From positions 18,728,177 through 18,792,176 of the forward strand of contig NC_057791.1 in assembly GCF_014905175.1 (NCBI RefSeq): 64,000 nucleotides of DNA, in the 5' to 3' direction. The notes under the pieces are model-generated. The model saw only the letters and a list, made by a program, of their open reading frames with translations, did not search any database and was not told the DNA's origin. The DNA comes from Aphidius gifuensis (lineage: Eukaryota > Arthropoda > Insecta > Hymenoptera > Braconidae). Of this stretch, positions 1 through 13,626 are shown piece after piece (position 1 is the first letter of the stretch; each line of letters starts with the position of its first letter). The position numbers were made by a program, and so were the translations under genes.

Positions 1-2100
1 TAAAATTTCAAGATTATATTTAAATGATCAAATTTGCATCATTAAAAAGTTTTTTAAAATATTAAAATATTTTTAAATTCAAAGTTCATTAAGTTATTAT
101 TCTTACGGAAAAAAAAAAAAAATTACAATAATAATTGACCGTCGAATAATTAGAGCTATGCCACAAGTGGTGATGAGGACTAAGTTCATTTTTAAGGCAC
201 TCTCTGAGGACGCATTGAACCCCAACAATGACAATGTAAATTTAAACTTTTAACATGCTTCTATTGTGATTTTACTACTCTTAATTAATGTAAAGTGGCA
301 AAATAATAAAAATAATATTTAGATATATATATACTGGATGAATATTAATGAAAAAAAAAATAAAAAAGATTCAAAGTTATACGAAGACTATATTGTACTT
401 TGAAAATTAGTTGAATTGAGTAAAATATATACGTTTGAAATAATTTATAATCAGATACATCCCTTCAGTATATATCAAGAGTTCCACACGAGAATAAACA
501 GCTGTTTGCTTTTGGGTATAATTTGTAAAAACCACGTACCTTATGTTTTGCAAAAGATAAGATGATGTTATTATTCAAAAATTTAAACTGCTCACACCCA
601 TTCTATTAACATTTTTTTTATTTATTTATTTTTTTCAGGGGTACATAGTAATATAATTTGATGACTATTATTTAAAATAATAAAAAATTTAGACATAATG
701 GTTATGGGATATTAAAATGACTTTGTCATTGGTGCTGTTGTTGGCATCTATATTTTGAGTGGAAATATTTTTGTGATATAAACACCTCCCTCTCTAAACA
801 ACCCCTTGACTATTCATCATTTGCCCCCATTATGGTTCTCATATATGAAAAACATGAGATGTGAGAGGAAGGTCTGAAAATTGTTCGCCATAGTAAATCA
901 GATAGTTGCAAGCTCTTCTTCTTCTGATCTAGCTCGTAGGTGCGATTCTCTATACTCGGTTACATTTCAGTCTGACTCAATGACAAATAGATTTATTTTT
1001 TGTATTTTTTTGTTTAAATAATATTCATTAAACTGTAAGTTATTTAAGTGCATTTTATTTTTTTTTGTTTTTTTGTTTTTTGTATATGTACAATAAAGTC
1101 TAGAGTTCTGAGAATGTTCAGTCTAACTTCAAGCAAGAATAATTTATAGCTTTTTATATAAAAAGCTCTAGAAATTTTTTAATACAGAAATTTGTGTAAT
1201 TAGTTTTATTTTTACTGTATAATATTTTTTTTTTTTAAATTAACATCCAGTGAATTAGTGATATTAAATTAGTTGAAATTTTTAATTATGGAAAATAGTT
1301 ATTATTGGCTTTTAATAATTATGGTAAGATTGCAAAACTATTGTTTTTTAATTATATATATTTATTTTGTATTCTTACATTCTAAAAAATTTATTAACAA
1401 TATTTTTAATTTGTCAAAAATTGAGAGGCTTGTTAAATTAAAAATTATACATTTATAAAAAAAATATTTAAAAGCTTGTATTTTATATTTCGAGTTGTTG
1501 ATAATTTATTTAAAAAATCAGTATCATTTATTGGGATAATAAAAAGTAAATTGTTTTTTACAAAAAAAAAATCAAACGAATTTTTTAAAATTAGCAGGGG
1601 TAGGTTTATGAAAGTATATTAGATAATTTCGATATTTTTAGTATAACATAACTGATGTGTGTTCGCGACAACAATCGGTCTCTCTCACACAAACTGCTAA
1701 TTGCGTAGGATCATAACTCTCTGTACTGTGCACCCCAGCTTTTACTCATTCCTATTTTGTATACTGTTTGTTACATATTGTGAATATATTTTAACAGTGT
1801 GAGAAATAACAAGTCTACTTGTGCTGTACACAGTATTTATATCACATTCAATTGCTTTTAATTGAATCTCACTATGAATTATTTTGTTCATTATTATATA
1901 TTTACAATACAATTTTTTTAATCATCTCAATAATTTATTTTTTATCATTAATTAATTTTTAAAATTATTAAATAATATTTATCTGAGTATTTTTATGTAG
2001 TTTAAATTTTTAATTACAATGGTATTTCATTTTATTGGGAATTTTTAGATTATCAGTTTTAATTGATATTTAATTGTGAATTAAATTTGAAAAACATATT
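1..2100. other. AT-rich noncoding DNA
   Basis: Mostly A/T runs with no coding frame. Slightly richer patches lie at 780-970 (CACCTCCCTCTC, TCTTCTTCTTCTG) and 1655-1745 (TGTTCGCGACAACAATCGG). An acceptor-like TATTTTTTTCAG at about 640 has no partner. Confidence 0.6.
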
Positions 2101-4740
2101 GGCGCGCGTGTTAATGGAGGCAGTAGAGCTTCCCTAAGTTTTTAGGTAAATTTCTAAAATTCTTAAAACGAGTTGTCCCCCTTTTACACAAACACTCAAC
2201 ATAGTAGTTTATAGCGCATTAAAGTTGCGCACACAAATGTCCTTCCCTCAATGCAATACCACGTGGTGCATTATCCTTTTGAATCAGGAATAGTTAATGC
2301 TTTGTAAAGCACTGTGTATTGATTTATGAATGTACACTGTAACATAAAAATTTTTCTTATTGTTAAAAACGTATTAATAAAATTAATTTACAAAATTTTA
2401 ATCAGTTAAAAATAATATATAATTGATAATTTATTTATTATTGATTTTTTATAATTATTGTATAATAAAAGTAATTTTTTATATAATGCAAATGGGTTTG
2501 TGTATGTGGATATAAATGTGTTGTAAAAAAGATTAAAAGAGCCACGCGCAGTGCAGTGTTGCCAAGTGAGTTTTTTGTCCTCACTTGATTCAACTCAACA
2601 CCACATTTTATCATAAAAATGAATAATTTTTTTCACTCTTTCATTAAAACAGTATATTTTTTTTTTCATTTCAAATTATTTACATAATGCCAAATTTTAC
2701 ATATTGGCTTTTTTTACAATCTGCACAAGTTGGTTTTTATTTATTTAATTATTTATAGAGCAAAAGTTAAAAAATATTACTTTAATTTGTCAGTAGGGTC
2801 TTTTATTATAACTGCGATTGTGTTGACAAATTAATATACAGATAAGAAAAATTTATATACTTTTTGAAAAAAAATTAACTATATTTATTTAAATGTTATA
2901 TTATGAAGATGATAATATAATATAATTTTCAATAATTCCCTACATTATAAATCCATATACATTTTGTGCTTATATTTTCAAGTAAATTAAATTTTTATTA
3001 CTCGTTTTATTACGCAAAAATGATGATATTGTGATGATAGCTATTTTTGGAATAATATTTGATAATGCTCTTGGGATAAGTAATAATTTTCTAGGCGGCA
3101 AATAAACGTGACGAAGTTGACTTATATAAGGATTTCAATGTTGAATCAAACAGGTCGAATCAGCGAATCAATGCTGGTGTGCCGAGAGGCCCGTCGGACT
3201 GCATTTTTTACTGCGACGCGCATTGTATGTTTTTTTTTTTTTTTCTTTAAAGCTGTATCTCATAGTCGTTGGTATGAAGTTGTGTAGGTAAAAATATGTG
3301 AACACACGTATTTGTCACTTACACTATACTTTTCGTTGCCAAGCCGGATTGAAAACTACAAATTATAAATGCTTTAATCATTTTTAAATAAACATTTAAA
3401 GAGCTAGGTCACCAATTTTACGGAAAATTTATTTCAACTTATTTCAGTATCTAATAATATTTGTAATTTTTTATCAAATAAATTGAGTATATGTTCCAAA
3501 GTAATTCTTGAGTCATTGCAAGTCGTTGGGTATATATAAATAATGATACTAACAAATCGAATAAAAAAATTCAAATGTATATAGCTATTTTGATCATGAA
3601 AGCTTTCATCTATGAACATTTACTTTCAATTTATAAAAAAAAAATAAAAAATACTTCTTTTTACGTTTTCTAAAAATATGTGTTGTTCATCTTTAAGTAC
3701 CTTTCTGCAGAATATCCAACAAGCTAGACTCAGCAACATGGAATTCTACCTTTTTCGAAGGTTTTTTATTTTTTATCATTTTCCTTTTTTTAGGTGACCT
3801 TTTTTTTTATTTTCGTTTTTTTTTTATCTTTTTTTTTCTTCGGATTGTGTATTCTATTCTTTTTTATTTTTGTGTCATGGTATGGAATTCATTTGAAAAA
3901 CTTAACAGAATAGATTTATGGTTTCATGGTTGACCGAGTGCGGTCTCCACATCTATAGTTGTCTTTGAACCGTTTCCATATGACCTTCGAAAGGTAGCAC
4001 AACCTGGACAACTTCCGGTCTTAATTGTCATATGCTCTTGCACTATCTCTTGACCTTCCACTGAATTATATTGCCTCGGGGTACATATGGTGAATTTATG
4101 TTTCAACGGTCGTTGATTTTGAATTTTTTTTTAAATTGTTCTTTCAGTGTAGTAAAATGTATGGTCTTTATTTCTATTTTAAAAACAATTAATGAAATTT
4201 TAACTCACAGTAATTTCGAGTATATACATCTTTTTTTAAAATTAATTTGAGCTTTTTTACTTTGATGGAATTTTTATATATTTTTATAAAAATACATAAA
4301 GAAAAACCAGAATACGAAATAGCAAAAAAAACTTGTGAATGTCAAGAGTAGACATATTAAGTGCCTTTAAAAACAAAGTATAATGATTGTACGTATTCGT
4401 AAAAAACATACAATAACATGCGTTTATAAAGCAGCCACGCGCCACTTTATTCGTGAAGAATTGCACGCCCCACGAGTGTTTGCAAACTTGATGGTCATAA
4501 ATTTACTTGGTGCAGTCGTGCAAGCCTCAAACCTTTGCGGAATAAAAGTTTCGTGCAGATTACCTAATAATGGATATCCGCACAGAGAACAAATTAGCGA
4601 AGCGATTTATTTTATCGATGCCTATATATGTCTGAGGATAAAAATTTCACGTTTTATTTTTTTTCTCTTTTTCAATCGTATCAAGGTAATTGCCAGTCAT
4701 TATTCAGTTTCTTTTGAGTCATCAATCTGACGACTTGAAT
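2101..4740. other. Noncoding DNA with several GC-richer patches
   Basis: Patches at 2100-2290 (E-box, GCGC inverted repeat), 3100-3220 (GAGAGGCCCGTCGGACTG), 3920-4110 and 4430-4630 interrupt AT-rich DNA. TCCTTTTTTTAG|GTGACC (3793|3794) and AAGTTTTTAG|GTAAAT (2145|2146) are weaker acceptor-donor fusions. The 3924-4106 patch has a 60-codon - strand frame with mixed composition but no ATG at its beginning; I do not recognise it. Confidence 0.4.
2258..2267. promoter_or_regulatory. Palindromic E-box ACCACGTGGT
   Basis: A perfect 10-bp palindrome around CACGTG, the core bound by Myc/Max, USF and clock bHLH factors. It lies in a GC-richer patch (2100-2290) that also has GGCGCGCG and GCGCATTAAAGTTGCGC. 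Function is inferred only from the motif. Confidence 0.35.
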
Positions 4741-7299
4741 CTTTTTTATGTATAGGCTCTTATGAAAAATAAGTTAGTAGCCTCAGTAATTTTTTTCAAC
4801 GATTAGGAATTTTATGCTCACTTAAGAAACCACAATAAATTTAATCAAAATATACTTGCTAATTAAATAATCATTATTTTTTTAAATTACATATTTAAAT
4901 TTAAAATACCTGTATATTTTTATTTTTCTTTGAGCATTAATAAAAAAGAAAATATTAATTTTTAATGATAGCTACTTTTCACAAATAAAATAATATCAAT
5001 TTAAAATTTAAAACCAAAATAAATAAATAAATAGCTTCAAAATATTGGTATACAAGTATAAAGAATAAAGGTATAAGCCTAAACCTAATAAAAAAAAAAA
5101 AAAAAATACGAAAGAATAGAAAGTTTATGGAATATACACACGCGTTTGTAAACTAATGAGTTATTTGAGCCTTAGAGTTGGCCATAACTCTCTCTTACTA
5201 TTTTCATTCGACTCGCTCACTGGAATATGTTAGCAGAGGGTGGGTGGTGTTGGGTCACTGTATGGGTTTTTGGGTATATATGTGACATGACAGAAGCCCC
5301 GCAGGGCAAACCCAAGCTGTACAAGAGCAAGACAAGCAAGCAAGCGAAATGTTTTTTTGTTAGTGGTATGGGGGATGTGAAGAAACGAGGGAATTCTGTA
5401 CTATCCATGCAGTCTGACAGCTGTTCTCTCGATGGGCCGACCGACGAGGAGGATTCAACCTAGTCGCGCCCCTTCTATAATGGCTCCCTTTCTTTTCTCT
5501 TCCCCTCGTACGCAGCATGGCTGGCACCTAACTATATATTACGTCATCGGTCATGGACATCAGTTCACGACATATAGGTACACTACAACTCAGTTTTTAG
5601 CTGAGATTGAAAGAAAAAAAAAAAAAAAACAAAATTAAACGATACGAAAGCTCATCAATAAGTTTATTTATTTAATTTATTTTTTTTTTTATTTTTTATC
5701 ATTCAGTAGCAATTCTTGATAAATCAATCAACCAATTATTTTCATCATAAATCATATGCATTATAATGATTGTTTAAGATATTTCTAATTATCAGATGTC
5801 TGAGTTATTTACAAATTTAAAATTCCACACATTCAATGAATTCTATTAAATAAATATTTATTACTATATCTTTAAATCAACTGTGTACTGTAATAGTTTA
5901 TAAATTAATATGTTTATGGAAAAGATTACACCTGGCGTATTTGAATTATAGACATAATAAAAAGTACATAAAATTGCAATATATTATACACAATTTATTT
6001 GCTGAATATATCTCACGTTATTGAGTGGTCGTAATATCTACCACTTATATAATGTAACTACTTTCATCAATCATATGAAGTAGCAATCTACTATGCCGAC
6101 TTGTGAATCTTTTTTATTATTTTTCTAATACATGATTATATTTCAAATTATTGCATTGTAATTAAATTTTTTCTTTACTCTTTCATTAATAATATTATTA
6201 TGAATTATAAAATTTAATTAAATTCTTTATGTATGCTTTGTTAACCTTATTAAAAAATTTACTTAATTGAGATAAATTGTATATAATTTTGTGTAATTTT
6301 CATTCATCATCTTGAAATGCAATCTATTATTAATTTTTTTTTTTTTATTTTTATTTTTTATAATGTCTTTTTATATGAGCATTTTACAAATTTTTGAATT
6401 TTGTTAAACTGTGTGGTTTTTTCAATTTTAAATTTTTAAAATACTGGATAAATTATAAAAAAATAAATGCTACTATAAAATATGATTCCACGTGCTCCAA
6501 TTGTCAAGTAATTTTACGAGCTATTTTACGCGCTTCTCCAATCAATTGGCCATGAAAGACACGCACGCGCAAAACACAAAAACATTTCTTTATATATTTT
6601 TTTCTCTGTTTAGTATATACATTCTATCTTGCTTTATATGTGCTTCTCGTGAACACCACCAGATGCCAAAAGTACTTTATTGCTCTCGGAATGGCGTTAG
6701 AGTTAATCTTCCTACAGATAACAAATAACGATTACCTTTTATATATACTTTATCAAAACCAATGACATTAATATCATAAGATGACATTATTCAAATAATT
6801 TCAGCTATGATTTAGAGTCAATCACAGGAAAGTTTGGAAAAAAATAAAAAAGGACTATTAATTGAATTAGAAAATTAATTATAATAAACTCGTTTAAATT
6901 CGTTTTTTTTTTTTGAAAGTTCCTTAACTGTAAATTATTTCATTCATCGGATAATATAAAACCAATGCCGGAAGAAAAATACCGCAATGTTGAGTCGGAT
7001 GAAATTTTCTCTCAATATATATATATAAGGTTTTTGCAAAATGAAGAAGACGCGTTGCAAGACCTTGGGAGTGATTTATTCGAGTTAATTCCAATTCCAT
7101 GGAAGGTAAAAGCAAAAGGCATGAAGATACAGACAGGCATGAGAAGAGGACTCTGAGTAGGAAAGATATAGAGAGATGAAGGAGGTTTAAGAAAAGAAAG
7201 AATAAAGAGAGAAAAAAATAAAAAAAAAAAAAAAAAGGATAGTGGATATTCTTATGCAATTTGCCAGAAAGGTTCAAGAACCCAGGAGATCCCGCAATT
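4741..7299. other. Noncoding DNA with an island at 5160-5600
   Basis: The island (GAGTTGGCCATAACTC, AGCCCCGCAGGGC, GGGCCGACCGACGAGGAGG, AACCTAGTCGCGCCCC) is unique and GC-richer. A 78-codon + strand ATG frame at 5227-5463 crosses it but has no family resemblance. TGACATGACAG and TTACGTCATCGGTCATGG are possible factor sites. The rest is AT-rich. Confidence 0.4.
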
Positions 7300-7660
7300 T
7301 ATCTTGCCTTATGTTACACCGAGCAAAGGCAACGGAAGATAGATGGCGTCACTATACTTCTCTCAGACCACCTCTTCCCCTTCACCACCATCCGCCCTCT
7401 TTGAGAACCTACCCGTAGACCCACCTTCCCCCGTCGAGCTAGTGCGACCATCTCACCCCTAGCCAATGAGGAACGACCGCGGTGGCCATCTTGGATGGAG
7501 AGTTATTGAACGAAAAGATGAGTAAGAAACTTGTTATGGGGGTGCGTTCACTTGGGAATCTAGACACTGTTGAGGGGTTGCAAGAGAAACGGGAAAGTTA
7601 TACGGATCAAAAAGAAGGGGAAAAAGTCTCAGCAACATACAACACAACTCATGAGGGGTC
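7300..7660. promoter_or_regulatory. GC-richer regulatory island with NF-Y and YY1/Pho motifs
   Basis: This is among the most C/G-rich stretches in the left part of the window. It includes TAGATGGCG (7340-7348), a C-rich run with CACCACCATCCGCC, TAGCCAATGA (7460-7469, a CCAAT box) and GGTGGCCATCTTGGAT (7481-7496, a YY1/Pho-type site). The composite resembles a promoter or Polycomb-related element. There is no TATA box and no convincing coding frame. Confidence 0.4.
7460..7496 (+). promoter_or_regulatory. NF-Y + YY1/Pho composite module, copy A
   Basis: TAGCCAATGA, 11 bases, then GGTGGCCATCTTGGAT. The same two words occur in the same relative order, inverted, at 58311-58352, where the spacing is 16 bases. 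Confidence 0.55.
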
Positions 7661-8373
7661 TGGTGTAAAATTGATCAATTGCTTTTTCGTGTTTTGCATT
7701 ACATTTCTACTGATCTATATTGTTATACTAGCTTGTGTAGAAATTTTACGTACAAATTTTGAATAATAATAATAATTCACATGATCATAATGAGGTAATG
7801 AACATTTGCACATGTAATTGTCAGCAATATGTAATTAATATATCAATACCTGCGGCTTACCTGATTTATATAATCCATACATCATCCGAATATTTTAATC
7901 TAAAGACAGATATATTACCAATGCATTTGTGTAGTACGTCAGCATACTTGGGAGAAGAATGAGGGATGATACTGACATTGGTTTATTGATGCACAGAAAA
8001 TTTTTAATATTTTGCTAACACAATAGAAAGTAAGGGTGAAAAATTGCTCAAAATTTGCTGACATAATAGCCTGAATAAAAGATAGGTCTTATTTCTGAAT
8101 TGGGGTAGTATTTTAAAATAATCGATTCGCCAGTTTCAAGAATAATTATTAAGTCATTTCACGCAATAGCTGACACAATTTTTGAAACTCTACAAAAAGC
8201 TCTTTATCTAAAATAGAATTCTTTTTTTTTTTTTAATAATTAAATCTAGCGATAAAGTTAATTAATAATTAGGTGAATATTATTTATTGTTATGAACTTG
8301 GAATAATTTGCTATAAGCTGCAGATTTTCCCGCTTTTTTTGTACTTCAGATAAAACTTGAAGCTATTCTGGAA

Positions 8374-8409
8374 AGATGGCACTACGATCGTTTGAGTGTA
8401 ATGCCATCT
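8374..8409 (+). repeat. Inverted repeat AGATGGCA / TGCCATCT
   Basis: A perfect 8-bp inverted repeat (8374-8381 and 8402-8409) with a 20-nt spacer, using the same AGATGGC word as the 13.5- and 16.6-kb repeats. It begins a GC-richer block extending to about 8640, which includes CCCACGTGC and GCCGCTTTGGGGCAGAGGG. The short reading frames over it have no recognisable product. Confidence 0.5.
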
Positions 8410-8640
8410 GTAATAAAATGCTTGAAGTCTATCACTCCCACGTGCTTACCCTCCTATTTATTACCCCGGCAAACGATTGGTAGTAAAGAAGGGGGGAACC
8501 CTCTAAATCGTATGTGGACCACTCGACTGAATCGCGCAGTAAAAAAGCCGCTTTGGGGCAGAGGGAAGAGTGTCCCTGTTTACTACAGCGCAGAATCTCA
8601 TCGATCATCAGTATATCCTCCTGTGTGTTCCAAGTCACCA

Positions 8641-10448
8641 CGTTGTAATCTTATTTATCTTTTATCTCTTTTCACCTGATTCAAAGAATATATAAACACT
8701 GTCGAGCCTTTTTTGTAAATTTATTATCAATACTGCACCCTCGAACTTTTGTGAAATGATTCCCTTTCTCTTCACCGGACGTGGATACTCGTGATGGTTC
8801 GGTGGGCAACGCCGACCATCACGAGGTCTACCACCTTTGCTATTTTATTCATGAAGACACTTGCAATTGGAAAGGTGAACACTACATAACTCCTGCCTTT
8901 ATTTGCTCCGAGTCTTTGGATTTTAAAAATTTTTTTATTCTATGTTTTTTTTTGCACCAATCAAATATACACTGTGAATTTATTTTACTTATTTGCCATT
9001 TTTTACAAATGTAAATTGGGTGTGTCATAGTCATAATCCCTCGCCGTTTGTTTATTATTTGTTTACATAGTAATATAAATAAGTGATATCAAAGTGCAGA
9101 TAATAATGTTTTAATTTCCATTGAATTTTTTTTTTATGGACAGTGATGTTACAAATAAAAAATCGAACCACGTGCTGGGTTATCAATTGGCATTTAACTT
9201 CTTATTATCCTACTTTTTATTACATAGTAAAATTGTGTATAATTAAATGATGTATCGAATGACATTTCTCGGTCGCGTGGCAGTGATGACTCGAGCCAAA
9301 CACTGTGACATCTGTATAGTTTTATGGCGGGAGCTGGCTATACCAAGTGGTTCAAGTGCAATGAGATTTAAATTAATTAACTCATAAGAGGATAAATAAT
9401 AAATTAATAAATAAATATGACATCGTAGAAGGAAAAACGCCTGAGGTATATTTTTTTCTTTCATTCCAACGTGTATATCAATTATTCATTAGTTAAAAAA
9501 ACAAATATAATGTATTGTTTATACTTTATCATTTTTTTTGATCACCTCATCATCAAGCCATCATGTGAATATACATAGCAATTAGTTGGCTATACTATAA
9601 ATCAACTAAATACATTATCTAACCACATAGTCTTTGGATTTGTGGTAGTATCAGTATCTCCAACACACGAAGATCAAACTTATATAGAACAATTTAAATT
9701 TTTTTGGCAGGAAATGACATTTCGCACTCACTCTAAAGTAGCCTGTGACTTATTATTATTTTTCTTGGAACGCATTCAAACACTTCCTGCCAAAAATAAG
9801 GGAACTAATCAAGCAGTCCGACATTCAGTGTTACCACTATGTTTATGTTCGTTTTTTTCTTTATTTTTTTATTAGTAAAAAAAATGTATAAAATAAAATG
9901 GCCTAGGCCCATCCGGTTTTTATACTCATTTTAATTTTTTTCGATCATGACATCTGGTGGTTGAAATAAAAAATATTCGACCTGTTACCTGTGTTCATAA
10001 CAGACGTAGCATGGTAACCAGGTAACAGGCATTGCCTGACAAAGAAAAAAAAATTTTATATGTATATTGTTTCAGCCGATTAATTCTTCTTATAACTCAT
10101 ATCCTTATAAGGGCCTCAATAATTATTTTTTCCATCATTCTGAATATAAAATCACCTTCGATAAAATAATTCCTTATTCAGATATTTTTTTTTCAAAAAG
10201 AAATCAATGTTATATTAGTTATTTAAAAAAATATAATCTCTATCTACAAGTATTCGTTTTTATTTTTAAGATAAAAATTTATTAGTTCAAAGTATGATTG
10301 GTTGAACATTGAAAGCGCGTTGCAATGAATGTTCTTACAGATATTATTTTCATGAGATAATATTAAATCAAATTGCTATGACTTGTCTGCGTGCAAAAAC
10401 ACGAGGCATTATAATACTACGCGTGATTGTATGTTGTGTAATCGTTTG
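8641..10448. other. AT-rich noncoding DNA
   Basis: GC-richer patches at 8770-8890 (an inverted CGTGATGGT / ACCATCACG pair at about 8790-8823) and 9260-9360. The hairpin at 9981-10029 is listed separately. No coding frame is supported. Confidence 0.5.
9981..10029 (+). repeat. Interrupted hairpin, 11-bp perfect outer stem
   Basis: CCTGTTACCTG (9981-9991) is the exact reverse complement of CAGGTAACAGG (10019-10029). Inside it GTT/AAC and CAT/ATG can also pair with one- and two-base bulges, giving about 17 pairs around a 12-nt loop. As DNA, GGTAACCAGGTAAC resembles an RFX X-box. It is shorter than a typical insect pre-miRNA. Confidence 0.6.
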
Positions 10449-10471
10449 TAAATTTATTGTTTCAGGTAAGT
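10449..10471 (+). other. Candidate recursive splice site (ratchet point) 1
   Basis: TTTATTGTTTCAG|GTAAGTG places a complete 3' splice site directly against a consensus 5' splice site at 10465|10466. This zero-length-exon arrangement is the known signature of recursive splicing in long Drosophila introns such as those of Ubx. It is on the Antp sense strand, about 35 kb upstream of the coding exon. The function is inferred. Confidence 0.5.
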
Positions 10472-13440
10472 GACGTTTAACCAGCGAAGACTTTGTTCCT
10501 CGTGTATAAAATCAACAATTCAGCCATAATGTAAGCAAAATGTCAATCAATTATTAAACTAAAAAAACTACATATATACATAGAAACAAATTAGAAATAT
10601 TTTGTTTTTCTATTTATTTTTTGTACTGCTTGTCTGTAATTTTTTTCGAGCAATACAAAATCATTAAAAAATAAATTCAATTATTAGAATCGAAACCTCG
10701 CGTATAACCCAACGGAAATAATTTATATAATTTTTTTTAGAATTGTTAGTGCGGCAATTATTAGTTGGTATTACCATAAGAAAAAAAAACATATATGTTT
10801 TACTTTCACTTAGTTTAGATATTAGATTATTGATTAAATTTTTTTTAGTTTTTATTCATTTTTATTATTGATTTGAGTCTAAATTAACATGTATGATTTA
10901 TTTATATTTTAAATTTGAGCCTTAGGCATGCGCATATTGGAGCCAGCATATAAAATGATCAATAAAATCAGAAAGATGAATAGTGGTGAATGTGGTAACT
11001 CGTATAAAATAATATCAATGCTTCAAAAATATAATAAAAAATTTTTTAAGGCTGGCATATCTCATTGTAAATATTATTCTTAAGCCGTTTTGTAAGTCGA
11101 TTGTTTATTTATTTATCGCGTGACCTTAAATCACTTTAAATATAATATAAAAAAATAATAATATTAACATTATTAGACGCAGATTTTGTTGAATGATGTA
11201 CAGTAAAAAATTAATATAGACCACACATTAACAACTCGTAAAACAAGTGTAAAAAAAATGAGCTTCATTAATCTTTAAAATTAGTTGATTTTGATTTTTT
11301 AGAAGTTTTTCCTAGGCTATTTAATTAATATAGAAAAATACCTGAATTTTATTGATAAAAAAATTTGAAATATAAACGTGTTGATATATTTAATAGATCA
11401 AAAAAAGTAAATACTTTTTTTATTATAAATTTTTCTTGTTTGTTAGACTGAATCAACATACTCTTGACCTAAATATAAAGTTTATTATCATTCAATTCTA
11501 TTGCTCATAGTGTGTAAATAAACGTTTAAAAAAGTCAAAAAAAAAAAAAGGTAAAACTATTCTTTTGTTAATTGTTAATGTTGAAATGGGACAGCTGCTT
11601 GAAGATTTCACGGCAGTTAAAAGAATCAGAGAACCGACGATAGAGCTGCCATAGTACTGCCATACAACTGTCTTGAGTGCATATAGCATACAAAGATGGA
11701 ATCTTTTTTATTTGTTTAATGTTAAAACTTAAGAATCCACGCCTACTATATTTGGAGTCATTCAGCATTACAAGCCTATAAGTTTGTATGGACGAATGAT
11801 TTATTTTATTATTCCATGTGAATGTATAAATAAGTATACATACATATTATGGCAGAAAAGAGTGTGAAAACAAAATAGATTAAAAAAATAAAAACAAATT
11901 ATAAATTATATCCTAACTCTTACAGTGATATGTGATAGATGATCGATATCTATTTACTATTTTGTACAGTGACCACCTTGCTTATATTTATATAAAATTC
12001 TCTGGTTGTACTTGCGCTCACCAGCTGGACATGTTGATACTTATTTTACAATAATATTCGGTCATTATAAATTAAAAATTTATCATTTAAATATCCATGT
12101 TATTTTTTGAAAAATTAAAGTTAATATAAATTCACCATACAAAATTAAATGTATAACAGCCCAACAACAAACGACAAAATCAGTGTATAAGACAAAGCAT
12201 GAAATTATTTGAAGAGCTCGAAAGAAAAATTAAAAAAGATTTAAAATGTTTACAAGAAAATAAATAAATAATAAAAGTAAGTGAATTAAAAAAAATGAAA
12301 AAGACACTCAAAAGACATACCGAGACAGAGGTAATACAACGAAAAGAAAAGGCGACAACGCTGATCTGAGAAAAAGTTAGGGATAAGGTGCCAGGAACTC
12401 AACCTTGATGCAAAGTGCAAGCAGATGAGATCGCTGATTATGCTGCATTTACGGGGTTACTATATGTAAGCGGTCAACGGGTATTTCCCCTTCTCATATA
12501 AATGTATCGGTGCGAAGTTCATATAACGGCTGGTAAGCGTGAGCGTGAGCAATGCATCTTTCTGCTTGACATTGGGTCCCGGACTAATCGTGCGACAATC
12601 TTCACAAAACTATAAGATGATTGCAAACGTGCGCACACTAAAAAATATTAGGCAAGTTTATACAAAAAAATAAAATTTTTAAAAGTTTATTTATATTTAT
12701 TTTAATTATTATACAAAAAAAAAAATACAAAAATTGATAAGAAATTTAAACAGTAAAATAAAAAGACATAAATTTTAAATTTATTGCAATTTATAATTTT
12801 TTGGACACACACTTATTTTTAAAGTCATTTGTTATCTACAGACATTTAATATATCTATTCTTGTGTAAAACATGTAAATCATTCAATCAGACAAGTTGAA
12901 AAAAAAAAAAAAAATACTCTTGAATTTTTATAATTAATTTTCCATGACAACAATTTATGTCAATTCGACTTGGCAACTATTTATTACCATTATCAAAATC
13001 AAAGATTTCTTGCTCAATTAAATTACGTATCATTTAGTTGGACAAATTTTTTTAAGCAACAAACAAATGTCGAGTTTATAGTTTGATATATTTCAATCGA
13101 ATATAAAACATGGTGATATTCATTCATCACGACAAGAGACTGTACAATATATACGACATTCAGTAGCGTGAAATAAAAATATATGATTTGTTTACATGCG
13201 TTAAGCTACATGTACATTGTATGTTAATTTATTTATTTCAATAGATTTTAAATAAAATACTTGAAAATATTAAATGTTAAATTTTTTAAAAAACACAGTG
13301 TTTAAGTTTCAAGTAAAATTACCATACTTTTGCCAAACAAATGTCTGATATAAATTCAATTCTCCACTTGTGTTAAATTTTTTTTCTTTTCAATTTTTTT
13401 GTATATTCAATTAGAGAATTTAAAACGTATTTTTGGGGTA
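10472..13440. other. AT-rich noncoding DNA with an island at 12360-12640
   Basis: The island carries GGTGCCAGGAACTCAACC, CATTTACGGGGTTAC, GGTAAGCGTGAGCGTGAGC and GGGTCCCGGACTAATCG. It reads like a conserved noncoding element, with several TAAT-core and E-box-like words. Elsewhere poly-A/T tracts dominate. Confidence 0.4.
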
Positions 13441-13452
13441 TTAATTTCCTCG

Positions 13453-13626
13453 CTGCCATCTGTAATAGGAATGAAAAAGCCTTGGGTCAAAAAATAAATA
13501 AAATAGGTGTATAACAATAGATGGCAGACTGACTTTTCTTGAGAAAGATAGACGAGAAAGCTTTGTAGGGTAATAATAGGGTGGAAAAATTTGTAGATAG
13601 ATTGATCAGTTTGCTGCTGCCATCTA
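13453..13626 (+). repeat. Diverged direct repeat, copy 1, with three CTCF-like motifs
   Basis: The unit contains CTGCCATCT (13453-13461), AGATGGCAG (13519-13527) and CTGCTGCCATCT (core 13617-13625). The first two form a perfect 9-bp inverted repeat. The third quarter aligns well with copy 2: GGGTAATAATAGGGTGG here against GGGTATAATAGGGCTGG there. AGATGGCAG fits the CTCF core AG(A/G)(G/T)GGC(A/G). No terminal inverted repeats, target duplications or ORFs were seen, so it is not an obvious transposon. Confidence 0.65.
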
